Below are positions 22,770 to 33,400 of a stretch of DNA of 64,000 nucleotides, piece after piece. The notes under the pieces are model-generated. The model was given only the letters and a program-made list of their open reading frames with translations. It did no database searches and was not told the DNA's origin. The DNA comes from Climacium dendroides (lineage: Eukaryota; Streptophyta; Bryopsida; Hypnales; Climaciaceae): positions 4,526,001-4,590,000 of the forward strand of contig OX467085.1 of NCBI GenBank assembly GCA_950106755.1. Direction: 5' to 3'. Within the stretch, counting starts at the first letter, position 1; each line of letters begins with the position of its first letter. The translations under genes and the position numbers were made by a program.

Positions 22770-23300
22770 GCATTGTTTATTTCACCATTTCATTGTTTTT
22801 TTGGGCTTTCCAGCATTTATTTCAGGATTTCATTTAACTTTCCAACTTTTCAGAATTTCATTGTTTTTTGGGAGCTTTTCAGCATTCATTTCAGGATTTC
22901 ATTGTTTTTTGGGAGCTTTTCAACATTGATTTCTGGATTTCAGTGTTTTGTTGGGCTTTTCAACATTGATTTCTGGATTTCATTGTTTTTCTAGGCTTTT
23001 CACCATTTATTTCAGGATTTCATTGTTTTCTTGGGCTTTTCACCATTTATTTCAGGATTTCATTGTTTTTCTAGGCTTTTCACCATTTATTTCAGGATTT
23101 CATTGTTTTTCTAGGCTTTTCACCATTTATTTCAGGATTTCATTGTTTTCTTGGGCTTTTCACCATTTATTTCAAGATTTCATTGTTTTTTGGGGGCTTT
23201 TCACCATTTCATTGTTTTGGGGGGCTTTCAACATTTATTTCAGGATTTCATTGTTTTTTTTGTTATTTCACCATTTCATTGTTGTTTTTTGGGCTTTTCA
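22770..23300 (+). repeat. Tandem repeat, about 38-40 bp units
   Basis: Roughly thirteen units contain TTTATTTCAGGATTTCATTG followed by a T-rich run and GGGCTTTTCACC or GGGCTTTTCAAC. It lies within the 3' part of the pogo-like element, downstream of its transposase. Frames through it encode only repetitive phenylalanine-rich peptide and are unlikely to be real proteins. Replication slippage is the simplest origin. Confidence 0.9.
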
Positions 23301-24445
23301 ACATTCCAACATTTTAGCAATTCAACAATTCAGCATTTCAGCAATTCAACATTTCAGCATTTCATACACCAGATTTTCCCAATCATTCCAACTTCTATAT
23401 TTTGTTACCATCTAACACTAAATGCACTCTTCTACAAATTCTGAAATGACGAAAATTTACTTCAAAGCTAAAATAGTGTTAGAATCGGTACAAAAAGATC
23501 TAACACTAAGCGTGCACATCACTATTAGTGTTAGTTGGGATAATTAGTGTTGCCAACACTATTTACCAATTTTAGTGTAGCTTGGAAAGAATGGCAATAC
23601 AATCTTCATTCAACAAGATAATGCCAAGCCACACATCAACGGTGATGATCCTGATTTGAAGAACCATTTAGTGAAGGATGGTTTTGAAATGCAATTGGTG
23701 TGTCAACCGCTAAATAGTCCCGACATGAATGTTCTAGATTTGGAATTTTTCAGGGCAATTCAAGTTCTCCAACATCAATTAGAGCAAAAGACAATTGACG
23801 ACCTCATTGCTGCAACAAAGCAAGCCTTTTGGTCCATGGAAAGTCACAAGTTGAATTCGGTTTTTTTGTCGTGGCAACAATGCATGGTTGAAACAATGCG
23901 TGTTAGTAGTTGCAACCGCTACAAGTTGCCACACATGAGTAAGGCACCACTTCAAAGGAAAGGACAACTTCCTGTGGTAATCGAATGTCCTCAAGATGTT
24001 ATAGACAACGCTCAACAAGCAATTCAAAATCAATAAACTTTTTGAAACTACTCCGTTTGGATGTATACTTCACTCACTCATTTTCAAGAATATAGAGAAT
24101 TTTGGCTTGACGGTTATCCCGTCAATTACAAACTTCCACAATTCTGAGTTCCTTGTTTTCGAAGATGTGCAATCTTTCTTTATCAATGGATCTTGCAACT
24201 TTTTTGGGAGGTGTATTGGAACATTTAGTTGCTCATTCACTCTTTGCATTGCATAGTGAATCGTCTCTGTGACTCCTGTTCACTCTTATCTGTGGAATAG
24301 TCCATACTAGTTGTTCACAATCATGCCTTGATCATCAACATCTTTTGATCCTTGCTTAAATTGCAAAGAAGGAACAAATCCAGGGTTCTTTTTTAAACAA
24401 AAACAATAACATGAATCCATGTTTTTTTAAGAAATAGAGGGAGTA

Positions 24446-27400
24446 TCAGAGTTCTATGAATATCATATTCAAAGTTCAATACACTTCTATAGAGTCCAGA
24501 AATGTATATAGAATTGAAAAGTTTCCCTCCACTAGTGACATCAACTAAGGAGGAATGTTTTCTAGCTAAATTCCTTTCTTGTCAAAGCATTACCGAGACA
24601 CCATTTTGGACAATGAATCCACCAATACCTTCATGTACCTAATCATTGCACAAAACAATCTTAAGTCTGCTGAAGATAAGCGAAATGCATGTGCAAGACT
24701 TGCACTAGGTTAGGTTCTCTGTGTCTTAGTGGAGGCTTCATTATTGACAACTTAAATTTCAACCGAGGGAGTTTTGAGGTGGAATAGAGTTTGGCACGTT
24801 TCCTGTACCAAACTTCCTTTTCTATGTGTCACTTGTCCGATATAGTGCTCTAGGTCTATATGAACCTTGGCATGAACCCTACAAATTTTAGTGCCCTCAT
24901 GAGATTGGAATCAACATTCCATAAGTTAGAAATTGTGCAACGCATGAAGGTACTACTATCCTACGTCCTGCCAAAACTTGAGCATCAATAACTGTTTACT
25001 CTACATTCAAACGCGTACTAAAGTAAGTGAAGCCAAATAAAATCTCTAATTGGGTGATGCTCAACAAAACTTGGAAACAGGGTACAGAGTGATTGTGTAC
25101 AAGTTCAAAAGTTTGTCTTTCAGAATTTGAGATTATGGCAAGTTGCATGATCTACCTTCGGACTTCGTAGCAGTTGGACTTAGGTACATGTTCTCCAAGG
25201 CCTTGCATGGGAAACCAAGCATATTTTTGGAAGTGGTGGAAGACCACTTTGCATTTTGCAACTCCGGATACCTCGAATCGTCAAGTGCAGAGCTTGTACT
25301 GCAAATTCTAGAGGAGGTGCATCAATAATGCAAAAATTGTCTCATCCAGATGAGGTACTGTGATTCATTTAGCATATGGTTTTGTATAGTACATGCCAAT
25401 AATAGGCCCCATGTGTATCAACCAAGTACTCTACATTGTTTTATTTAGTAAATGCCATCTTTCCCCAGTTTAGGTATTCTCATAATTTGTCCAATGAACT
25501 AGCTTCAGTTGTAATAAATTTACATTTTCTTTAGCAGTTATTGAATTTAACATCCAAATTTGGATTGTAGGAGAGGGTTCGAAAACTACTCAAGCTTTAG
25601 GATCGTCCTTGCAGTGGTCCCTGGATTGCAAAAACATCAAATTTGCAGTGGATACTGAATTGATTAATCATTGTACATGATATGAAAGTACAAGTGTGAA
25701 ATTTGAAATCCTACAACTGCGAAGGCGCGATGCCAACGTCGATGGCCATGTTGGGAGCACTTGTTGTTGGTAGATGTGCAGTCTTGAGAAATCAAGTTAG
25801 ATCAATTGCATATAAATTTCCACAAACGACTATCGGATTCACATTGTTCAATTTCTTTTTCTTCAATGTTGTGCACTTGCAGCGAGTACAATGCCGTGAT
25901 GATCAACATTGATGAGAGGATGATTTCTTCTATGCATGGATTTTGGATCTATTTAATTCTTCTTAGCCAAGCTAAGAGCAGGCATGGCCTTTTGTTACCT
26001 TGGGCGACTGATTCATGTTACTTAACACTTATTGTGCGGTGCTGCTAACTTCTATTTTAGGTTGTGATAGAACTAGGGGTAGTTTTGGCATTCATGCGCG
26101 TTCTTGGATAGCGGACAAGCTTCTATGGGCCTCTATAGGCGGGAACAAGGCATAGGAGAATTTGAATGGTAGCCTTCTCTATACTTCATTCATTTTTGTT
26201 TGCATTTGTCATCTAGCCTATTCTGTGGAGACCACCAACAAAACCGCAAAAGATGAAAAGAATGGTGTGAGATGCAACTAAAGGATGGGGCGAAGGAGTC
26301 TGGAGGGACCATTGGCATTGGCGTTTATTTTAGCAAGGCAATGTACAAGCGAATGACTATATACCAGAACAAGTTTCTTGGAAAGGAGGGGCATGATGTG
26401 ATCAAGCAGTTGCAGTCTGAGATACAAAAGACTATTGACAAGTTGTATGGTCTCTAAGTTAGTCACAAATGAGAGGGCCTTGCTTACCTTTGCTGTGGAC
26501 GAAGCAAGTAGTTTGTTTGGCATTTATGGCGGTACCCTACTCTGTACAATATTTTGGTGGACGGCATCTTTTCATTGGGAGGGTCGTGGCATCTTCATAC
26601 AACTTCCAAAATAAGCATCTTCATACAACTTCCGAAAATCAGCAACCATTGACGATTTCTACTTCATGCCAAAGACAATTCCGAAATCCAACATTACGAC
26701 AAATGACTAGTGTGAGAAGCAACTTGAGGAGGGGGTGGAGTAGTTTGTAGGGACCAGTGGCAATGGAGTTCCTATTTTGAAGTCATTATGCTCACTCAAC
26801 CAACATTCCAAAAAAAGGATCCAAAATTCCGTCAACTTTCTCAAGGTATCCGGAGTTGGGTTGAGAGCAAGCTACATGCATGAAGGTGCTATTCATAAGG
26901 AATGACCGATTGATAAATAAAATGGAAGTGGACTTGAAGAGAATCTTCAAGTGACCAAAAACTCAATGACAAATGCCGAGTACCGCTCACCGCCCATGTT
27001 GACCCCTATGCCAAATTAGACAGGCCATATGGTTGACTAACGGATTGCCGAATACTACTCACCGTCCATGTTTACCCGTATGTCGAACTAGGCAGACTAT
27101 GTGCTCAACTGATGGAATGCATGGCAGGGATCATGGGATCTGAAGTCCCCGCCAAGGTAGATTTTTAGTAAGAAAATTTGTAAAATGGTCAGGTACTCAA
27201 CTCCTCCGCTGTGTTTCTATCTAGGTCTGCAAATAAAGTTTGCAGCCCTTCTAAACCTTTCTGTGGCCTCTGTTTCAGTCTCTTGGGTCCACATCTTGGT
27301 GCTATATCGTATAAGTGAGTCCATTATTTTTAAAGTCTTTATAGAAAGAAGATCAGGTTCCGATGTTGACGAGGAACTTACGGAAACGTGGGCGGGAGCA

Positions 27401-27553
27401 ATGCACGGCTTCAGTGGAAGTGGAATCCGCTGCAAACCCGACATATGTAAGTTTATTTGCACTGTTCATTGTGTTCTTGCAATCCTCCTTTGCCAGTTTC
27501 TTCATCGACCCTTGAATAGTATGCGGCATTTATATCCCAATTTTTTTTTAATT
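24446..27553. other. Intergenic, no recognised gene; one tandem duplication
   Basis: Short frames exist (for example 25143-25328, 26272-26457, 27185-27574) but none shows a family motif or a convincing splice partner, so I do not call them genes. At about 26975-27120 a 72-bp unit occurs twice in tandem (TACCGCTCACCGCCCATG and TACTACTCACCGTCCATG). Transcribed exons of an unknown gene cannot be excluded. Confidence 0.4.
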
Positions 27554-27647
27554 GACCGATTCTGGTGGTACTAGGGGGTTCCCACAAAACCACCGTCGAA
27601 TTTGATGGTGGTTTTGCGGGAACCCCCTAGTACCACCAAAATCGGCC
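27554..27647. repeat. Long hairpin 1 (44-bp arms, 6-base loop)
   Basis: The left arm 27554-27597 pairs with 27604-27647, with four mismatches in 44. The arms contain TGGTGGTACTAGGGGG and the complementary CCCCCTAGTACCACCA. The flanks (TATGCGGCAT before, GCAAAGGAGGCAATCTGAG after) are shared with hairpin 2, so a larger unit of about 170 bp is duplicated. Confidence 0.9.
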
Positions 27648-28084
27648 ATGCAAAGGAGGCAATCTGAGTCTTGACAATGAGGTTCTAGTAAAGGTTGATG
27701 ATTAGGACCTCCATCCGCTTGTCCTCAACAACGATAAGGATACGTTGAATGTATTAGTGCGCCTCAATTAAGTTCAACGAAAATTTTATTTACGTCAAGC
27801 TCATCCATGAGCACTAACCGCACTTGCTCCTATCTGTGCCGGTTACCTCATTGCGGGCTTTGTGTGGCCCTCGCTACCAATCTCACGATTAGTTGACTAC
27901 GGGCTTCCAAGGGCCCTCATCGGTAATCAACTTGCGGGAAATGTTAAAATGATTGATCCGGTTACCTTGTTAGGGGAGTCAACTTTGTTCATTGTGGTAG
28001 CAACCTACCTTTGTTGGTTTCATTTTTGATTCATGAAGAGTATGCGGCATCGGAAGACTTTTTTATTCCAATTTCTTTTTAATT

Positions 28085-28178
28085 GACCGATTCTGGTGGT
28101 ACCGGGGGGTTCCCACAAAACCATTGTTGGATCTAACAATGGTTTTGCGGGAACCCCCCGGTACCACCAGAATCAGCC
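28085..28178. repeat. Long hairpin 2, related to hairpin 1 with matched arm changes
   Basis: The left arm 28085-28128 pairs with 28135-28178, with three mismatches in 44 and a 6-base loop. Relative to hairpin 1, five stem positions differ (TA to CG in ACTAGG, and three C-to-T changes near the loop). All five are matched by the complementary change in the other arm, so pairing is preserved. Possible explanations are arm-to-arm gene conversion, palindrome formation by template switching, or selection on the fold. Confidence 0.9.
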
Positions 28179-28597
28179 ATGCAAGGGAGGCAATCTGAGT
28201 CCATTGCAAACTCTCTCTATCAGGCAGGAAAGCTGAACAGGTGTCTTTGACGTTTCAATTTTTTTGCTTGAATTCTACCATTGCTAAAGTAGTTGTAAAT
28301 CACAGTCTTATATATAAGTAGACGATGCCTTTATCCAAGTGCATAGTCATCAACAAGTCCAGCAAGTTTGAAATTGCCGATTGTGGCCATCAATCCGGTT
28401 CTTCCACTGTGCACACATACATTCACATTTCACATTTTTGAATGTTCCCCTGTACACATTCACATCTATGATATTCGGTACGGGTTGTTCCTGTTATTCA
28501 GTAGGGATTGTTCCTCTATGGGCACGCACATTTTTTATTTTCAATTTTTAGATGTTCACTACAAAATTTTCATGTTGAACAACAATTTAAATTAAGT

Positions 28598-28830
28598 ATC
28601 TTGAGATAGCCCGACTAAGTGGAAATTTCAAAACTGAAAGATTACAACTGAATGGAGATTTCAAATTTGAAAAGACCCAAACTAAGTGGACTTACAAAAT
28701 TCAAAGAGCTCAACTGAGTAGAAATTAAAAACTGAAAGAGAGCTCAAACTGAGTGGAAATTCAAAACTAAGAGAGAGCTTAGATTGAATGGAAATTCAAA
28801 ATTGAGAGAGCCCACTAAATGAGGGTTCAA
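28598..28830 (+). repeat. Degenerate tandem repeat, about 38-bp units
   Basis: Six or so units contain AACTGAGTGGAAATTCAAAA, each followed by CTGAAAGAG or a variant and then GCTCAA. The units are diverged and lack an open frame. The sequence on either side (28200-28600, 28830-29360) is AT-rich with no supported gene. Confidence 0.75.
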
Positions 28831-29363
28831 AAACGTGAGTGAAGCTAGTTGATTTCACACAAATTAGTTTTAGTCTGTGTTTCATTATCGAGAATTAGAA
28901 AAGCTGTAGTTGTCCTTAATTTCTCAATGCTACTTTCATTGCAATTTTCTAGATGTTTTCATGAATAGGTGTACGAAAAATAATAGAATTGTCTTATAAC
29001 TTTGGTTTTGAAGTAGAAATGAAAGGCTTCTCCTATATTTTAATGAGTTTTAAGATTATTAATATTAGAAGGATGAACTTTAGGATTATTAGATTGGACT
29101 AGAATACAAATGATTTAGTGTATTCATTTATTTTTATCTTCAGGCTCCCTTCAATATATTACGAGGTAAAAATAATACTATAAAGTATGCTGTAGGTTTA
29201 GGGTTGTATCAATAGAAGGATTGGGACTTTATTTGAAGAAATTTCATATTATTTGTCTTATAGTGGAACTTGCTGCAAGGACATGATCTTGTCTCTCCTC
29301 TCTCATCCTTTTCATTCAAAGATGAAGTTTATGAAGGTGATATTAATTATATAATTTGTATAG

Positions 29364-29618
29364 ATGGAGCTGATAGTTGATATCATTGGACAAGCTTCTA
29401 CTTCAATAGTACCTGGTACAATTGATGAGGTTGGAGTAATGTCGATACAATCTTTGTCAATGACTCCTACACCAACAAACAATGACAAAATCATTGAGTC
29501 GATGCTACACGAAGATAGTAATGTGGTAAGCCTAGGGGACATCCTAGATGCTTGCGATCGAGTTGCTGATCAACTAGAAGAACCTCATATTAGTTGTTTT
29601 AGTGGATGGAAGAATTAA
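29364..29618 (+). CDS. Small acidic ORF, possible 5' exon of the ParB-methyltransferase gene
   Basis: An 84-codon frame (start MELIVDIIGQ, containing SLGDILDACDRVADQLEEP) precedes the ParB-like exon by about 830 bp on the same strand. I recognise no domain. Its composition (acidic, helical C-terminal half) would fit an N-terminal exon of the gene that starts at 30453, but no convincing splice pair joins them. It may be unrelated. Confidence 0.25.
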   Translation: MELIVDIIGQASTSIVPGTIDEVGVMSIQSLSMTPTPTNNDKIIESMLHEDSNVVSLGDILDACDRVADQLEEPHISCFSGWKN

Positions 29619-29699
29619 AAACAAAAACAATTAGTTTTTTCATCTGAGAGTTTTAGTACAGAGTATAGCTCTGATTTAGAATAAGACCTCTCAATTTGT

Positions 29700-30440
29700 A
29701 GTCCTGAAAGTGAGGAATTTCATAATCATATTTGTCACGCCTCTATCTTCTCTGGATGCCCAATGAACCTTAGTGCGCAAGGGGGGACCTTGGGGGTGAC
29801 TTCCCAAGCCTTGCAATTGACTAGGTAGGGAGATTTGAGAGACTCCCAATCAAATAGGGCATAATGACGCCTTGTTTTTGAAGTGAACGGTAGATTATCA
29901 TACATTCTTGGAAATCTCTTGACAATACGCTTCTAATGGCGCAAAAAACGCATGATTTGGAGTTGTGAGTTATAAGTTATGGCCATTCAAAGTTGACTAG
30001 GTCATAATGGCGTCGAGACACTTGAGGGCAAGGTGTGAGGGGTTCTCAATGAATCCCATAAGAAAGTATGGCATGTAACATATCGTTGGAAAGCTATGAA
30101 CATAAGGAAGCTATAATGACAAGCATTACAAGGTTCTAAGACATGAGTCAAAAGTTATGGCCAATAGAAGAGTTGTAGTGAAGGCGTGACGTCTCCCTCG
30201 GTGAACCCAAATCTTTGAAGGGCCATAACTTTCCGAGAACTTGTCTTAATGAGACTAGTGAACAATCCATCAGCATTCACTCGTTGCATAGATGTCTAAA
30301 ATGGTCTTGTATGTTGATTTGGAGCTCTGAGCACAAAGTTACACCCCATTGAAAGTTTGGGAGTCCAAACGGTGACAGAACTTGATGATTTGAGTTGGAA
30401 TTGGATGGTCTTCCACAATTCAAGGTTATTTAAGGATTTT
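29700..30440 (+). other. Non-coding sequence with recurrent 'ttatggcc' blocks
   Basis: Phrases such as AGTTATGGCCATTCAAAG, AAAGTTATGGCCAATAG and GGGCCATAACTTTCC recur at intervals, with TCGTTGGAAAGCTATGAAC between. Such phrases are common in plant transposon internal regions. No gene is supported. Confidence 0.4.
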
Positions 30441-30452
30441 CTTTGACCTAGA

Positions 30453-33400
30453 ATGGGGGAGTCTACTGAATACCATAGAGAGTACTATAGGAAGGGTTGG
30501 TCTCCCTCCTCTCTCCCTCTTGAAGCCTTGGTGAGTCCCAATGACTCATGGTTGGTGGTGGTGACTTCACCACCACTGCAAGGCACCATGGGACACTTGT
30601 GTGTTTTCCGTGGCATCAATTGGGTGAACTTTGAGCTCTCACTTGGTTTACATAAAATGAAAAATGAGGCAAGTGAAAGCTCAAAGTTCACAGAAGAAGA
30701 GATGAACGTGTGGGATTCACTATGGAAGCAACGCAATGCTGAGTTCGAGGAATACTTGGAATCTGTACCGAAGCTGCGGTTCATGAAGAATTCAAAGTTC
30801 TTTGTGTGCAATGGAAATCACCGTCGCATTGCATGGATGAATTTGATTGATAGGAAGTATTCAAAGGACCCTCTATTTCGCAAAGCGGTGGATTGCATTG
30901 TTTTGGAAACAAAGGGAAAAATTGAGCTTGTCATGCAAATGATGCATGACGTCAACAAGTGAGTGTTTGTTTGAAAATTTTTATTGCCTTTGCTTCTAGT
31001 TTTTGTGACTTTTAATTATGTGTTATGCATTGTTTGTAAACGTTGTAAATGACAAAATATATCATGATAATTGCAGAGCCATGAAGGGTTCACACGTGAA
31101 AACCAACCTTGTTCACACTCTCTATCGTGTACAAAAGTATGGGTTTCAACCTTTACAAAAATTTGTAGAAATGTTGAGGCCTTCGGAGAGAAGACGATGT
31201 ATTGGCCAGCCAACAAGGAGGCATTGATACTCTATGCCAATTGATGTCTTTACAGCTTTTGTATTTTGAGTGAGAATTGTAGTCGTGGAAGTCTGCAAAA
31301 TTTTAATTTTTCAAATTTCAATTATTAGACATTATTCATTATTTACTTTAATACATTATGATGTATTGTAATAGAAATCATATTGGAGTTTTGCAGCAAG
31401 AGATATCTAATGCAGCAGATGTAGTAGTACAAAAGTACATAGAGGTCACAGCATTGGAGGAGAAAAGTGAGTAAGGTGTTGCTAATGCAATGAGGGTTGC
31501 AGCAAAAGAAAAAACTACAATTTAATTGCAAAGATGGGAAAATTGTTGGTTGTTGTAAATCCTATATGTGGTGCAAAATTCATTGAAGAGGTGAAATTTC
31601 ATTACTCTACAAACCATACACATTGATAATTTATAATTGTCTTCTGGTTTTGGTAGTAACAACTTACTAGATTGTTCTGTAGATTGAAAAGTATTGGAGC
31701 ATGAACGAGGTCCTTGAGATGACTTTTGAGAAGCTGCAATGGGTTGCAACATGCAACATATCACCATTTCAGAAGATCAAATTCTTAAAGTGGTGGAATT
31801 CTTCAATGCCCTCTAGAGATGCTCGGCAGTTTCCAGCTAAGCCTATTTCCGAGGAGAAGCTCTTGCCTTTTTTGAACTAGTGCATTTGGTGGGTAGGGGT
31901 AAGTTTATCTTTGCTTTCATATTTAGCAATATTTGTTTTTTTAACTAAATATCAAAAGTTTCTATACTTTTGAATTCAATGAAATTTAGTTGCTCTTATC
32001 CCTTATTTAATCTGATGAATGTATGAAATTGATGTTGATAGAGGAAGCTGCCGTGGAATACTTTGATAATGTAGTGCAGAAGGATAACCTCTACATCAAC
32101 ATGGCATCCCCACTTGAGTTGGAAACTCTACCAGAGTATATTGAAGGATGGAGGAGGAAGATTTAGGACCAAGTTTTTGGCCCCTTACTAAAAGGACAAA
32201 ATGCTTTCAAGAAATCGGACTCCTTCTCAAATTATGATGGAGCCGAACTGGTGGTTCGAAGAGTTATTTTTCAATATGAATGTGAAACTTTATTTTGTAA
32301 TTATTATTTCATTCATAGAGATGTTTGGCACGTGGAATTTGTACCATGATTACTTTTGGTGAACTATATTTGTAGGAAACTTTTTCAAATGGACAATTTG
32401 AACCCAAGTAGTGGTACAATGGGGTAGACAAAAAACAATTGTCGGATTCGACGATTGTTTCTTGAGTACCCCTTAGTACCCCCACTTTTGTTTCTTCAGT
32501 AAATTTCCATAAATGTTTGAAATGTTGTACTATTCTTGTATTATTTGCAACTAATGATTAATATTTTGGTGTAGTTACTTCAAGCATGAGCTTGTACCAA
32601 AAAATGCTATTGTTCAAGAGGATCTACTTCCATTTTTATCAAGTTGGCTGGACCGGAGTTCTACAGAGTGCATGTACACACCGAGCCAACTTTGGACATT
32701 CACGACAACAAATCTTTCCGGTGGAGGATGGTATATTGATTGTCCCATCATATATACACATCCATTAGAGATTGCTCTGCGAAATTCATTCGATGGCCTT
32801 GGAGTTATTGACATAGAGGTCCTTGAGTTTGTTGATCTCAATGACAAGCAAAAGAAGAGGGCCATTATGCAAAGGATGCTTGCAGACAAGAAAAAATAAG
32901 ACAAGGAACTCGAAATTCGAGCAAACAAGGACAAGAAGGAAGCAGAGCGGTTGGTAAAGTTGGCAAAAAAGGAGAAAGAGGCGGAGAAGGAGGGAAAGGG
33001 GAAAGACAAAGGCAAGAAAAAAGCTGAAGATAGTAGCCAAGTTCCAACGTCTTTGATGGTGGACCAAGGTTCTCAAATACAAGCTGGGTCTCATAGTGGA
33101 ATGAAGAAGAAAGCCGTTTTGCCAGAGCTCACAAAGGATATGATTACACAAGGAACCCAAGTAATAGTCATAGATGAGGAGGAGGAGGTCAACTCCGAGG
33201 AATCGATCCTAAATTTGTCCATCATCAATGTCGTTAAGAACATGGAGAATGACGGACCAAATTGCTACATGGAAGTCATGGACTTCTTAAAGAAGGTGAA
33301 GTTCTATTTCATTTTGAATTGCAATTAGATTATATTGTTCAATGACATGAAGGTGTTATGAAGTTTGATTTTTCTAATTCAATGAAAATTGTTCTTTTGT

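Larger units (their letters stand above)
20467..23577 (+). mobile_element. Pogo-like DNA transposon nested in mariner
   Basis: Identical 25-bp inverted ends start with CACTAAAATTGGTAAATAG (20467) and end with the reverse complement at 23577. TA flanks both sides (20465-20466, 23578-23579). Additional subterminal copies of AATAGTGTTGG and its complement lie at 20480-20570 and 23470-23560, probable transposase-binding sites. The element is 3111 bp, carries a pogo/Tigger-type transposase gene (21097-22607) and a T-rich tandem repeat near its 3' end. Perfect termini against a transposase with several lesions suggest the insertion is fairly young or was mobilised in trans. Confidence 0.9.
19466..24036 (+). 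pseudogene. Plant mariner-like transposase, split by nested element
   Basis: The first part (19466-20464) and second part (about 23580-24036) form one frame once the 3113-bp insertion is subtracted. Nonsense codons are TGA 19778, TGA near 19910 and a TAG at the insertion site. The N-terminal region is helix-turn-helix-like (VVQSWEEGNIVANVSSHKRG, GRKKLDLD). Catalytic blocks are HIDEKWFYI (first Asp, about 20118), IFIQQDNAKPH (second Asp, about 23612) and NSPDMNVLDLEFF (third Asp, about 23722). I count 34 residues between the second and third Asp. The enzyme would cut and paste the surrounding mariner element. The insertion falls just before the second catalytic Asp and destroys the gene. The 3' part keeps PHMSKAPL and LPVVIECP, typical of plant members. 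Confidence 0.88.
19267..24443 (+). mobile_element. Mariner-like element with TA target duplication
   Basis: The left end CTCCCTTTGTTTCTTAATAA (from 19267) and the reverse complement of the right end (CTCCCTCTATTTCTTAA, ending at 24443) match closely. Both are flanked by TA (19265-19266 and 24444-24445). The CTCCCT terminus and TA duplication are typical of plant mariner-like and Stowaway elements. The element encloses a Tc1/mariner transposase gene and, inside that, a complete pogo-like element. Without the insertion, the mariner element would be about 2.06 kb. Target duplication plus both ends are intact, so the boundaries are well supported. Confidence 0.88.

Noticed and set aside
22770..23415. 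Long phenylalanine-rich open frames across the tandem repeat
   Set aside because: The frame is a by-product of a repeat unit without stops. The peptide is low complexity and the region lies in transposon tail sequence. It is also not a CRISPR array, because units abut without unique spacers.
24446..27553. Small plus-strand frames as exons of an unknown gene
   Set aside because: I could not find phase-consistent splice pairs or any protein motif. Without RNA evidence the call would be guesswork.
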